Shown one piece after another: positions 15,771 to 24,209 of a stretch of DNA of 39,146 nucleotides. The stretch is from an uncultured Leptotrichia sp. (GTDB taxonomy: Bacteria; Fusobacteriota; Fusobacteriia; Fusobacteriales; Leptotrichiaceae). A program made the position numbers and the translations under genes. The stretch covers positions 1 through 39,146 of the forward strand of contig CALEXX010000066.1 in the NCBI GenBank assembly GCA_937925095.1. The letters run 5' to 3'. Under the pieces are notes generated by a model, which made no database searches, was not told where the DNA came from, and saw nothing but the letters and a program-made list of their open reading frames with translations. Numbering within the stretch: position 1 is the stretch's first letter; each line of letters begins with the position of its first letter.

Positions 15771-17735
15771 TTAATCATCTAAATTGATATATTTACTTTC
15801 TGTTCTGAAATCTTTAAATGGCTTTCCACCACCTTCATAGAATTTTCCAAAAAATTCAACATATATCAATCTTGAAGTATGCACATAAGCTCCAAGAAAT
15901 GAAAGGAAAAGATTGAATAAATGTCCTACAACAAGTATTATAGGTATAAATAAGAATCCTATCCAGCTTCCACCCAGCATTGCAGCTATCATGTTCATTG
16001 CCTGTGCAATAAATCCTCCTGATAATCCAAGTGCCATAAGTCTTGAATATGATACTAAATCTCCTACATAACTTGAAATTCCATAAAGACTGTAAAGTCC
16101 TCCACCAATTTTTCCTCCGATACTTTTGGCTTCCCTTCCTCCAGTAAGAACAATTCCTACCATTCCTACAATCATTATCCACATGGATATACTTGTAACA
16201 ACTGGCGATAGATTCATAAGGGAGAAAGTCAGATAAACTATACCACCACTAAGTGCCATATACCAAAAACCTACATCATACAATGCATCTAATGGTTTTC
16301 CTTCTTTAAATAGAAGATAAGCTTTTATTGCCAATCCAAAGAATAAATGTATCAATCCAAATGCAATTGAACCTATTAGTAATTTCTGGAATTCATTTGC
16401 AGGATTAACGAGTCTCCATAATCCTGGAATTTCATATCCAAAGTATGATCCGTAAAGAATTCCCCATATAATTACTGAAAAACTTAAATAAAAGAAAAAT
16501 TGTACTAAAAGTTTAGATTTCTTATTTAAGTTTACAAATTTCAATACAAACAAAGTTCCAAGTAATAATGTAAGTCCATATCCCGCATCTGCTCCCATCA
16601 TTCCAAAGAATACTATGTAGAAAGGTGTAAGCAGAGGTGTAGGGTCTATTTCATTGTATCTTGGATAAGCATACATTCCTGTCAGACTTTCAAAAGCAGT
16701 AACTATTTTGTTATTTTTAAGTTTTATCGGTACTTCAGAATCATCTCTCTCTGCTTCCTCAAATGTCACATAATAGTTTTCACCTGTTACTTCCTTAACT
16801 GCATTTTCAAAGGTATCTTTCTTGTCTGAAGGAATCCATCCATTAATGATACAAGTATTTTTCGTTTCAGCTAATTTTTCAGATTCAGTTATTCTCAGTT
16901 TCTTGTTTTTTAAATACTCATAAACTGCTTCTAAATCTCCTAATTCGCCATCATACTTTTTAATTTCCTCTTTTATCTGTTTCTTTTCGTTTCTCAATTC
17001 CTCAATTTCTTCCTTAAACTGCTTCATATGATCTGAAGGAATTCCATCTATATTCAAATCTGTAACTGAAAAGCTTCCTGCTCTGAACACATCATTAAGC
17101 TTAGCTTTTTCTTCGTTATCATTATCAGATATAACAAGATAGTACATGTCTTCCTTTGTTTCATTAAGCTCTTCATAATATGTCCTGTCCAGCTCACTTA
17201 TTCTGTCTATAAATGTATTTTTCATTTTTACAGGAACTGTCCCAAGATATCCTGTCACTCTTTTAAGCTTTTTCAGATCCGCAGGATTTATATCTAGCTT
17301 TTTCCACAGGGAAATATGTTCTATCTCGGTATATTTCTTCGAAATCTCACTGTTCAGCTGATTCAGCTTTGCTCCCAGTTTTTTAAGATCAAGATAAGTT
17401 TTCTTCCAATCATATGTTTCAATTTTTTTAGACAATTCTTCAAAAGTATAGTTGTCATTTCCTGCCATCATTGCCTTTAATCCCTTTTTAGACACATGAT
17501 ATTTTCTAACAAGGGATATTGCATTTTCCACTCCATTGAGTCTTTCATCAATACGTGTCAAATCCTCATTATTTACAACTTTTTTTACTATCTTTTCTTC
17601 ATCGGTATTCATATTTTCTTCTAAGTCAATATCGATAAAGCTGACTTCCCTAAATTTTTGAAGATTCTTTAAAAGTTTAGATTTTTGAGATTCGAAAGCA
17701 ATCAGATTAAATTTGCTCATTTTAACTATTGCCAT
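15771..17735 (-). CDS. ntpI: V-type ATPase membrane subunit I (a subunit)
   Basis: This 654-residue stator subunit has a cytoplasmic coiled-coil N-terminus (about residues 1-345, with long Lys/Glu helices) and a C-terminal membrane domain of seven or eight helices. It supplies the half-channels for the ion. The conserved functional arginines are present: R565 in SYSRLMALGLSGG and R622 in HTSRLIYVEFFGKFYEGGG, equivalent to those facing the K-ring glutamate in Enterococcus. TPFYIVFFGMMGADAGYG begins the membrane part. The ATG overlaps the ntpF stop by one base (TAATG). The length is normal. Confidence 0.95.
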   Translation of the reverse strand: MAIVKMSKFNLIAFESQKSKLLKNLQKFREVSFIDIDLEENMNTDEEKIVKKVVNNEDLTRIDERLNGVENAISLVRKYHVSKKGLKAMMAGNDNYTFEELSKKIETYDWKKTYLDLKKLGAKLNQLNSEISKKYTEIEHISLWKKLDINPADLKKLKRVTGYLGTVPVKMKNTFIDRISELDRTYYEELNETKEDMYYLVISDNDNEEKAKLNDVFRAGSFSVTDLNIDGIPSDHMKQFKEEIEELRNEKKQIKEEIKKYDGELGDLEAVYEYLKNKKLRITESEKLAETKNTCIINGWIPSDKKDTFENAVKEVTGENYYVTFEEAERDDSEVPIKLKNNKIVTAFESLTGMYAYPRYNEIDPTPLLTPFYIVFFGMMGADAGYGLTLLLGTLFVLKFVNLNKKSKLLVQFFFYLSFSVIIWGILYGSYFGYEIPGLWRLVNPANEFQKLLIGSIAFGLIHLFFGLAIKAYLLFKEGKPLDALYDVGFWYMALSGGIVYLTFSLMNLSPVVTSISMWIMIVGMVGIVLTGGREAKSIGGKIGGGLYSLYGISSYVGDLVSYSRLMALGLSGGFIAQAMNMIAAMLGGSWIGFLFIPIILVVGHLFNLFLSFLGAYVHTSRLIYVEFFGKFYEGGGKPFKDFRTESKYINLDD

Positions 17736-18046
17736 TATCTCACTATCCTCTCTGCTAATAATTTTACGACTTCATCAATCCTAGCTTCATCAATATTAAG
17801 TATACTGTTTATATATCCTTCCTCTTCTTTAAGAAGGATATTTACAGCATTGTCGGCATCTTTGACTACTTCGTTTTTCAGGTTTTCCGATTCCTGATTG
17901 ACATCGGAAATTACTTTTTCATTGTTGCTTTTTATTTTCAGTTCCATATCTTTGAGTATCCTTTTAGCACTCTCGTTGGCGCTGGAAATAATTTCATCTG
18001 CCTCTTTTTCGGCTTCCTGTATTTTCTTTAAAACTTCATTTGCCAA
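17735..18046 (-). CDS. ntpF: V-type ATPase subunit G/H-like peripheral stalk protein (NtpF)
   Basis: This 103-residue protein is almost wholly a coiled coil rich in Ala, Glu, Lys and Asn (ANEVLKKIQEAEKEADEIISSANESAKRIL, and on to VVKLLAERIV). Its position as first gene of the operon, directly before ntpI, is that of E. hirae ntpF, which pairs with subunit E in the peripheral stalk. It starts at TTG with a strong AGGAGGT about six bases upstream; no ATG with a site is available. The promoter at 18087-18114 stands just before it. The assignment rests on length, coiled-coil nature and gene order, since the family is poorly conserved. Confidence 0.88.
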   Translation of the reverse strand: MANEVLKKIQEAEKEADEIISSANESAKRILKDMELKIKSNNEKVISDVNQESENLKNEVVKDADNAVNILLKEEEGYINSILNIDEARIDEVVKLLAERIVR

Positions 18047-18086
18047 GACTATACCTCCTTTGACTCAAAATTTTTTTTCTACTTTA

Positions 18087-18114
18087 ATTATAACACATTT
18101 TTCACAAATTGCAA
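18087..18114 (-). promoter_or_regulatory. Promoter of the V-ATPase operon
   Basis: On the minus strand TTGCAA (18109-18114) is followed after 16 bp by TATAAT (18087-18092), with an extended -10 TGt directly before it. This perfect -10 lies about 41 bp before the ntpF TTG start and is the best sigma-70 promoter in this gap. Confidence 0.75.
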
Positions 18115-18254
18115 TACTTTCGTAGCTTTTTTTTCTTTTATGACTCGTTAGTCATTTTAAATATTAGCATTTTTTTATGCTTTTGTCAGTAGTAATATTA
18201 GCTATTCCAATATAATATAAGTTTTTCTCATATCAAAATTTTAATATTATTTAA

Positions 18255-18330
18255 ATAAAAAAATCAACCTTAAAATTATCTATCTTTTTCTTTTCATTTA
18301 ATAGACAGGCTATATATTTTAAGGTTGATT
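18255..18330 (-). terminator. Terminator of the mraZ-rsmH-ftsL unit
   Basis: AATCAACCTTAAAAT (18262-18276) and its perfect inverse (18316-18330) form a 15-bp stem directly after the ftsL stop. On the minus strand it ends in a T-run (plus-strand A-run at 18257-18263). The loop of 39 nt is unusually long and contains a weak inner stem (TCTAT/ATAGA). It separates the dcw genes from the V-ATPase operon. Confidence 0.8.
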
Positions 18331-18372
18331 CAACAGAAGTATAATAGTATAAAAATTAAATTTAAAATTTCA

Positions 18373-18747
18373 TTATTTTATATTGATATATTTTATGTTG
18401 TCAATTGTTTCAAAACCTAAATCTTTTGCTTTTTCTTCAGCTCTTTGCATATTATAATTCTTTATAAGATTATAATCCAAAGCCTCTACTTCAGTTTTAA
18501 TTTCTTTTAGCTGAGATTCCAACGCAGTTTTTTTGGCACCTAAATTCCCAATTTCGTAGGTAACATACATTTTTGTCATTGCTGCAAGTATGAAAATCGC
18601 ACTATAAATTAATACCAATACTATTTTTTTTCCATTTGCTATTGATATTTTTTCTTTTTCCCTTGCTATTTCTCCAGAATATACATATTGAGGAGCCACA
18701 GGGCTATAATTGCTTTCAAATTCTACTATTTTTAATTTTTGATTCAT
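18373..18747 (-). CDS. ftsL: FtsL-like cell division protein
   Basis: This small bitopic protein has a cytoplasmic N-terminus, one membrane helix (about residues 41-62, KIVLVLIYSAIFILAAMTKM) and an extracytoplasmic coiled coil (about 65-95). It lies directly after rsmH, which is exactly the ftsL position in bacterial dcw clusters. FtsL proteins bridge FtsB/DivIC and FtsWI in the divisome; they diverge so much that position and topology are the main evidence. I chose the ATG at 18747 (124 residues) because GGAG lies nine bases upstream; an ATG at 18762 would add five residues but overlaps that site. The protein is transcribed with rsmH and followed by a strong terminator. Confidence 0.75.
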   Translation of the reverse strand: MNQKLKIVEFESNYSPVAPQYVYSGEIAREKEKISIANGKKIVLVLIYSAIFILAAMTKMYVTYEIGNLGAKKTALESQLKEIKTEVEALDYNLIKNYNMQRAEEKAKDLGFETIDNIKYINIK

Positions 18748-18764
18748 ATGTCTTCTCTCCATAA

Positions 18765-19697
18765 CTATCTATACTCTTTCCTTTCAAATATTCTTAATTT
18801 TGCCGAATGTGCCCTGTTATTTTCATTCAGTTCACTTTCTTTTGCAGTTATCGGCTTTCTAGTAACTACTTTTCCTAAACTTTTTTTATTACATACACAG
18901 ACTGGTATTTCTGGCGGACACGTACAAGGATTTTCATATTCCCTAAACTTTTCCTTCACCATTCTGTCTTCAAGCGAGTGGAATGTTATCACAAGTAGTT
19001 TCCCATTATCATTTAATAGGTTGACTGCTTTATCCAACGCTTCTTCCAACACTTCCAGTTCTTTGTTTACAAATATTCTTATTGCCTGAAATGTACGTTT
19101 TGAAGGATGTTTCTTCATACTTTTCCCTATTGATTTTATTATAATTTCAGACAGTTCCAATGTTGTTTCTATTTTCTTATTTTTTCTATATTCAACTATA
19201 TTTTTAGCAATTTTTCTTGATTTCGGTTCTTCTCCATATTTATATATAATATCGGCTATTTCCTTTTCAGAAAAATCATTTACAACTTCATATGCACTTA
19301 TTTTCAAGTTTCTATCCATTCTCATGTCAAGCTTTGCATCATATCTGTATGAAAAACCTCTTTCCAGATTGTCCAGCTGATTTGAAGAAACTCCTATATC
19401 CATAAGTATTCTGTCTACTTTATTATATCCTGCCAGATAGATTACAGTATCAAGATTTCTAAAGTTATCTTGAAAAATCTCAATTTTATTTCCATACTTT
19501 TTCAATCTTTCCTTAGCGAAATTTATTGCTTCTTTATCCTGATCTATACCTATGACTTTAGATCCTTCCAAAGACCTTTCCAGTATCCCCTCTGTATGTC
19601 CACCTCCACCTAAAGTACAGTCTACATAAACAGCATCTCCTTCACTTATTATATTTTCCATCACTTCATCAAATAAAACGGGTTTATGATATTCCAC
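18765..19697 (-). CDS. rsmH: 16S rRNA (cytosine1402-N4)-methyltransferase RsmH (MraW)
   Basis: This cytoplasmic enzyme methylates N4 of C1402 in the ribosomal P site using S-adenosylmethionine. It shows HKPVLFDEVM near the start, the SAM loop DCTLGGGGHTEGIL, MDIGVSSNQLD with FSYRYDAKLDMRMD, and the late block ITFHSLEDRMVK. The Cys cluster CTCPPEIPVCVC is also typical. I favour the GTG at 19697 as start, since AAGGAG stands six bases before it and it gives the usual short N-terminus; an ATG at 19721 would add eight residues with no clear ribosome-binding site. It is the second gene of the mraZ operon, about 50 bp after mraZ and overlapping the ftsL leader. Confidence 0.95.
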   Translation of the reverse strand: MEYHKPVLFDEVMENIISEGDAVYVDCTLGGGGHTEGILERSLEGSKVIGIDQDKEAINFAKERLKKYGNKIEIFQDNFRNLDTVIYLAGYNKVDRILMDIGVSSNQLDNLERGFSYRYDAKLDMRMDRNLKISAYEVVNDFSEKEIADIIYKYGEEPKSRKIAKNIVEYRKNKKIETTLELSEIIIKSIGKSMKKHPSKRTFQAIRIFVNKELEVLEEALDKAVNLLNDNGKLLVITFHSLEDRMVKEKFREYENPCTCPPEIPVCVCNKKSLGKVVTRKPITAKESELNENNRAHSAKLRIFERKEYR

Positions 19698-19751
19698 TTC
19701 AGGCTCCTTTCCGACTGACATACTTGCTATATTTATTACAGTCTATTTTTA

Positions 19752-20177
19752 TTAGAAATCTATTTCATCCGCTATATCTTCTATTATTCCTATTTTTTCA
19801 TCCATATAATTTTCCCATTTTTCTTCAGACCATATTTCAATACGGTCATTGCTTCCTGTTATAATGGCATTTTTTTCTATTTCTGAATATTTCATTAAAG
19901 ATGCAGGTATGCTAAGCCTACCTTGATTATCAAGAGAAAGTTTTGTGGCAGCAGATAATATAAAACGTTGATATGCCCTATGTTTACTGTTGGTAATTTT
20001 CAGCTCCTTAAGTCTGGCTTCAACTTCGCTCCATCTCTCAATTGGAAAAAGGTTTATGCAGTTGTCTAGTCCCCTGGTAATAACAAATTCCTCGCTTCCC
20101 AATTGTTCTCTGAATTTTATGGGCATCATCACTCTTCCTTTGTTATCTACCTTACAGGAAAATTCTCCTATAAACAT
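19752..20177 (-). CDS. mraZ: MraZ transcriptional regulator
   Basis: This 141-residue protein is the first gene of the dcw cluster and an oligomeric DNA-binding repressor of its own operon. It has two AbrB-like half-barrels, each with the diagnostic DxxxR: D11-R15 (VDNKGRVMMP) and D83-R87 (LDNQGRLSIP). I place the start at the ATG at 20177, which gives the canonical MFIGEF and lies nine bases after AAAGG. An ATG at 20186 would add three residues but lies inside that ribosome-binding site. The upstream region carries four MraZ-type boxes. Length and both motifs are standard. Confidence 0.96.
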   Translation of the reverse strand: MFIGEFSCKVDNKGRVMMPIKFREQLGSEEFVITRGLDNCINLFPIERWSEVEARLKELKITNSKHRAYQRFILSAATKLSLDNQGRLSIPASLMKYSEIEKNAIITGSNDRIEIWSEEKWENYMDEKIGIIEDIADEIDF

Positions 20178-20251
20178 AGCGTCCATCCTTTATTATCAGT
20201 TCTTTCTCTTTTTTTTGCCTTTACTTACTATTCTCTATCTTTTTATATTTT

Positions 20252-20289
20252 ACACTTTTTACCACTTTTTACCACTTTTTTACCACTAT
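20252..20289 (-). promoter_or_regulatory. MraZ box array (operator of the mraZ operon)
   Basis: Read on the minus strand the repeats are AAAGTGG (20272-20278), AAAGTGG (20262-20268) and AAAGTGT (20252-20258), at an exact 10-bp period with TAA spacers, plus a degenerate ATAGTGG (20283-20289) 11 bp upstream. This is the AAAGTG(G/T)N3 repeat bound by MraZ in Mycoplasma. It ends about 75 bp before the mraZ start. Confidence 0.88.
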
Positions 20290-20385
20290 AGTTTACCTTT
20301 ATTTATGATTTTTTTCAACTACTTTTTTATATGAAATGTTATTTTTTTTATATAATTTTAATTATAATTACTATATATATGATAC

Positions 20386-20427
20386 TAATAATAAAAAAAC
20401 ACATTATAATGTGTTTTTTTATTATTA
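20386..20427. terminator. 42-bp perfect palindrome, bidirectional terminator
   Basis: Every base from 20386 to 20406 pairs with 20407 to 20427. The core is ACACATTATAATGTGT, flanked by seven A on one side and seven T on the other. It forms a hairpin with a U-run on either strand. It lies 79 bp past the stop of the DJ-1/PfpI gene and upstream of the mraZ operator, so it should end the upstream transcript. Confidence 0.8.
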
Positions 20428-20505
20428 TATATATTATTAATCATTATTTTTTTATATATAAGTTATATTTATTTTTAGAGTGTTTTATATGCATTTGCTT
20501 TATTA

Positions 20506-21060
20506 TTACTTGTATAAGATTTGTTTTCTAATTTCTTCCGACTTATTTTTTCCCAATAGTTCTTCGATGAGCACTAAAGAAAAATCAATAGCAGTTCCAG
20601 CTCCTCTACTTGTAATTATATTACTATCCTTAACAACATCCTGATTCACAATAACAGCTCCACCTTTTTCTATATCAGGCTCGCACTCTGGAAAACATAT
20701 CGCCTGTTTTCCCTGTAATATTCCCAATGCTGATAATATTGTCGGAGCGGCACATATAGCTCCCAGTTTACGATTTATTGAGAATTCCTTCAATTTTTCC
20801 TGAAGTTTTTCAGATTTCATATAGTTTCCTGTTCCAGGTCCACCAGGTAAAACTATCATTTCATAATTTTCAAAATTTATTTCATTTATTGTTTTGTCTG
20901 TTAGAACTGTTATTTTCCTTGAGCTTATAATCTGCTTATTCTCATTAATGGAAACTGTATCCACTGTAACTCCTGCTCTTCTTAAAAGATCAATTGGAGC
21001 CATTGCTTCTATTTCTTCAAACCCATCTACTAAAAATACTAATACTTTCTTATCATTCAT
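20506..21060 (-). CDS. DJ-1/PfpI family protein
   Basis: This 184-residue cytoplasmic protein has the DJ-1 fold with the nucleophile elbow Cys in GAICAAPTIL (C103) and the supporting Glu in DGFEEIEA (E16). The glycine loop VLPGGPGTGNY and SRGAGTAIDFSLVLIEEL are typical of the DJ-1/YajL/ThiJ branch. Such proteins act as chaperones or deglycases of oxidised or glycated proteins, a role still debated. AGGAGG precedes the ATG. It is the gene downstream of ptsI with a 92-bp gap that contains a hairpin, and it ends in the 42-bp palindrome. The family call is secure, the activity is not. Confidence 0.9.
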   Translation of the reverse strand: MNDKKVLVFLVDGFEEIEAMAPIDLLRRAGVTVDTVSINENKQIISSRKITVLTDKTINEINFENYEMIVLPGGPGTGNYMKSEKLQEKLKEFSINRKLGAICAAPTILSALGILQGKQAICFPECEPDIEKGGAVIVNQDVVKDSNIITSRGAGTAIDFSLVLIEELLGKNKSEEIRKQILYK

Positions 21061-21080
21061 ATCTATTTCCTCCTATATTA

Positions 21081-21146
21081 ATAAAACTACCTCAAAAGAA
21101 AATATAAAATTTAATATGAAAAATTATATTTATGAGGCAGTTTTAT
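21081..21146 (-). terminator. Possible terminator/attenuator between ptsI and the DJ-1 gene
   Basis: ATAAAACTACCTCA (21081-21094) and TGAGGCAGTTTTAT (21133-21146) pair over 14 bp with one mismatch around a 38-nt AT-rich loop. On the minus strand it ends in GTAGTTTTAT. It sits right after the ptsI stop and just before the ribosome-binding site of the next gene. Confidence 0.5.
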
Positions 21147-21152
21147 TTCACA

Positions 21153-22862
21153 CTATGGTAATAAGTGTTCCAGAACTTCTTCTGGAGTATTTTGTTGTAA
21201 TATTAAATCTCTATATTTTTGAGCTTCTTCGTAGCTGCTGTTTCTTATTATCTTTTTAACTTGAAGTCCTGATGAAGCACTCATACTGAATGAGTCAAGA
21301 CCCATACCTAATAATAATTTTGTTGCTTTTTTATCTCCGGCAAATTCTCCACACATACTTACATTTATATTTGCATCATGTGCAGCATCAATTACCTTCT
21401 GTATTGCTTCCAATACTGCCGGGTTAAATGAATTGTATAATGTTGAAACCATTTCATTTCCTCTGTCTACTGCAAGGAAGTATTGTGTAAGGTCGTTTGT
21501 TCCAATTGAGAAGAAATCAACTTCTTTAGCAAATTTATATGCAATAATTGCTGTTGAAGGAGTTTCTACCATTATTCCAACTTTTATATTTCTATCATAG
21601 ATTTTCCCTATTTCATCTAATTCTTTCTTACATTCTTCCAAAATGGCATTTGCTTTTCTAATTTCATTAATAGAACTTATCATAGGATACATTATTTTTA
21701 TCTGACCATATTGAGAAGCTCTCAAAATAGCTCTCAGCTGTGTCTTAAACATATCTTTATTTTCCAATGAAATTCTTATAGCCCTGTATCCAAGGAATGG
21801 ATTTAGTTCTTTTGGTAAGTCAAGATAAGGAAGTTCTTTATCTCCACCTATATCCATTGTTCTTATAGTTACAGGTTTTCCTTTCATTTTTTCAGCAACT
21901 ATTCTATACGCCTGATATTGTTCTTCTTCTGTAGGAAAATGATCAGAATTCATGAATAGGAATTCAGTTCTGTATAATCCAATTCCAGTAGCACCAGATT
22001 CTATAACAGCATCCACATCATTAGGACTTCCTATATTTCCCCAGATATCTACTTTTCTTCCATCAGTAGTTACAGCTTCTTCCCCGATTAATTTTTTCAG
22101 TTCTTCTTTTTCTTTTCTCAATTCTTCTCTTTTAACTTCATATTGAGACAGTAATTCTTCTGCTGGGTTAAGGAACAGTTCTCCTGCTTCCCCGTCCATT
22201 ATAACTGTTTCACCTTCCTTAACTTCACTAAGAATACCTTTTACCCCAACTACTGCCGGTAATTCAAGAGATCTTGCCATGATTGCTGAATGGGCAGTTT
22301 TTCCACCAACTTCTGTTATAAATCCTACACAGTTTTTCAAATCAAGCTGTGCAGTATCTGAAGGTGTTAAATCATAAGTTACTACTACTGTATTAGGTTC
22401 AAGATTACTTAAATCGTATATTTTTATACCTAATAAGTTTTTAAGCCATCTTTTTCCTATATCCTGAAGGTCAGCAGCTCTTTCTCTTAAATAAGCGTCA
22501 TCCAACTGAGAAATCATTTCACAGTACTCATCTATACCTTCTTTCAATGCTCTTGCTGCAGGCATATTTTCCCCTTTAATCTTATCCTGAACTTCCATAA
22601 GCAAGTCTTCATCTTCCAAAAGCATTATGTGCCCGTCAAAAATTGCAGCCTTGTCTTCCCCCATTTTTTCCTTTACTTTTTCTCTAATGGAGATTAATTG
22701 AGTTTTGGATTTTTTCAATCCTTCTTCCAATTTTGTCAATTCAGATTCTATTGTAGAATCTGCAGCTTTTACTTCAGGTATTACCATTTCTTCTTCTCTG
22801 AAAAGTAATACTTTCCCTATAGACACTCCTTCCGAAGCTCCAATTCCTGTCAATCTTCTCAT
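21153..22862 (-). CDS. ptsI: Phosphoenolpyruvate-protein phosphotransferase (PTS enzyme I)
   Basis: This 569-residue cytoplasmic enzyme takes phosphate from PEP and passes it to HPr at the head of the sugar phosphotransferase system. The phosphorylated His is H191 in GGKTAHSAIMARS. The C-terminal PEP-binding barrel has GIGLYRTEFLFM, DIGGDKELPYL, GTNDLTQYFLAVDRGN and the catalytic Cys region MCGEFAGD. The N-terminal HPr-binding helices (about 25-145) are present and the length is normal. GAGGAG precedes the ATG. The usual ptsH partner is not adjacent, so HPr must be encoded elsewhere. Confidence 0.97.
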   Translation of the reverse strand: MRRLTGIGASEGVSIGKVLLFREEEMVIPEVKAADSTIESELTKLEEGLKKSKTQLISIREKVKEKMGEDKAAIFDGHIMLLEDEDLLMEVQDKIKGENMPAARALKEGIDEYCEMISQLDDAYLRERAADLQDIGKRWLKNLLGIKIYDLSNLEPNTVVVTYDLTPSDTAQLDLKNCVGFITEVGGKTAHSAIMARSLELPAVVGVKGILSEVKEGETVIMDGEAGELFLNPAEELLSQYEVKREELRKEKEELKKLIGEEAVTTDGRKVDIWGNIGSPNDVDAVIESGATGIGLYRTEFLFMNSDHFPTEEEQYQAYRIVAEKMKGKPVTIRTMDIGGDKELPYLDLPKELNPFLGYRAIRISLENKDMFKTQLRAILRASQYGQIKIMYPMISSINEIRKANAILEECKKELDEIGKIYDRNIKVGIMVETPSTAIIAYKFAKEVDFFSIGTNDLTQYFLAVDRGNEMVSTLYNSFNPAVLEAIQKVIDAAHDANINVSMCGEFAGDKKATKLLLGMGLDSFSMSASSGLQVKKIIRNSSYEEAQKYRDLILQQNTPEEVLEHLLP

Positions 22863-22944
22863 TTCGTTTCTCCTCTATATATAAATTTTTATTACTAACA
22901 ATTTCTATATACTTTACCTATGAATACAACTCTGTTTTTATAAA

Positions 22945-24156
22945 TTATTTCATGCTTTCAACAATTGCTTCTGTTAAATTATCTAAAACTTCTTCCTGCT
23001 CAGGTCTTAATGCAGATTTTACATCTAAAGGTTCTCCAACTATTTCAACTTTCTTGAACTCAGCTTCAAATTTCTTTTTCATTGCTCCTAAAGCTCCTGT
23101 TGCCCATGTATGATTTCCAATTAAAGAAACCTTTCTGTTCTGATATCCTAATGATGCAAGTTCATGAAGCAGTGAATCCATTACAAGATATAATCCAGTA
23201 TTATAAGTAGGTGCCGCTAATACAAGATTGCTATACTTCCACGCTTCAGAAATTATGTATGAAGGATGTGTTTTTGAAACATCAAAAACCTTTATGTCCT
23301 TTACTCCCTTCTGTGCTAATTTATTTGCAATGCAGTTAATTGTATTTTCAGTATTTCCGTACATTGAACCATATACTAGAACTACTCCATCTTTTTCAGG
23401 AGTGCTTGTACTCCATTTATTATGTAAATCAAGCAGATAGTTTACATCTTCAGGTGTTCTCCAAATTGGTCCATGTAAAGGAACTACCATATTTATAGTA
23501 ACATCTTTCAATTTTTTAAATACATTCTGCACTTGCATTCCGTATTTACCAACTATATTTGTATAGTATCTTCTCATTTCAGAAAGATAGTAACCATCAA
23601 AATCTACTTCATCCTTAAATATATTTCCATTTAATGTTCCAAATGTTCCAAAGGCATCTGCCGAGAATAATATTCCTTTTGTTTCTTCGTATGTCATTGT
23701 TACTTCTGGCCAGTGAACCATAGGTGCTCCAATGAATCTCAGTTTATTTTCTCCTAAATCCAGTACATCTCCTTCTTTTATTTCATAATAATTTTCTGCT
23801 GCAGAAATATTATAAAACTGTTCAAAGAAAGCAAATGTCTTTTTATTTCCAACTATTTTCATATTTGGATACAACATTAATAAATCTTCTATATTTCCAC
23901 AGTGATCAGGTTCCATATGGTTAACTATCAAATAGTCAAGTTCTCTTCCCTGTAAAAGATACTTTATATTTTCTAGATACTGTGCTCTTATTGATGCATC
24001 CACTGTATCAATAATTGCTGTTTTTTCATCTAATATAAGACTTGAATTATACGAAACTCCTTTTGGTATAGGAAACATATTTTCAAATCTTTCCAGTCTT
24101 CTGTCATTTCCTCCAATCCAGTAAATTTTATCTGTTATTTGCTGAACGCAATGCAT
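22945..24156 (-). CDS. Flavodiiron protein (FprA-type A-type flavoprotein)
   Basis: This soluble enzyme of about 403 residues reduces O2 to water, or NO to N2O, and so protects anaerobes. It combines a metallo-beta-lactamase-like diiron domain with a flavodoxin domain (from about residue 258; VYGSMYGNTENTI is the FMN phosphate loop). Numbered from an upstream GTG, the iron ligands read H82, E84, D86, H87 (NHMEPDHCG), H150 (HWPE), D169 (SADAFG) and H230 (PLHGPIW), the complete set. I prefer the ATG at 24156, eight bases after AGGAGG, over the GTG at 24162. There is no fused rubredoxin, so an external donor is needed. Confidence 0.95.
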   Translation of the reverse strand: MHCVQQITDKIYWIGGNDRRLERFENMFPIPKGVSYNSSLILDEKTAIIDTVDASIRAQYLENIKYLLQGRELDYLIVNHMEPDHCGNIEDLLMLYPNMKIVGNKKTFAFFEQFYNISAAENYYEIKEGDVLDLGENKLRFIGAPMVHWPEVTMTYEETKGILFSADAFGTFGTLNGNIFKDEVDFDGYYLSEMRRYYTNIVGKYGMQVQNVFKKLKDVTINMVVPLHGPIWRTPEDVNYLLDLHNKWSTSTPEKDGVVLVYGSMYGNTENTINCIANKLAQKGVKDIKVFDVSKTHPSYIISEAWKYSNLVLAAPTYNTGLYLVMDSLLHELASLGYQNRKVSLIGNHTWATGALGAMKKKFEAEFKKVEIVGEPLDVKSALRPEQEEVLDNLTEAIVESMK

Positions 24157-24209
24157 TTTCACTACCTCCTATTTTTCTACAATTAATTGTTTATGTTTTT
24201 TTATTATAA

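Noticed and set aside
15856..16182. 108-codon frame within ntpI
   Set aside because: Out-of-frame reading of the ntpI membrane domain.
18140..18155. ATGACT/AGTCAT hairpin upstream of the V-ATPase promoter
   Set aside because: Six-bp stem, too weak to call a terminator or operator beside the much stronger structure at 18255-18330.
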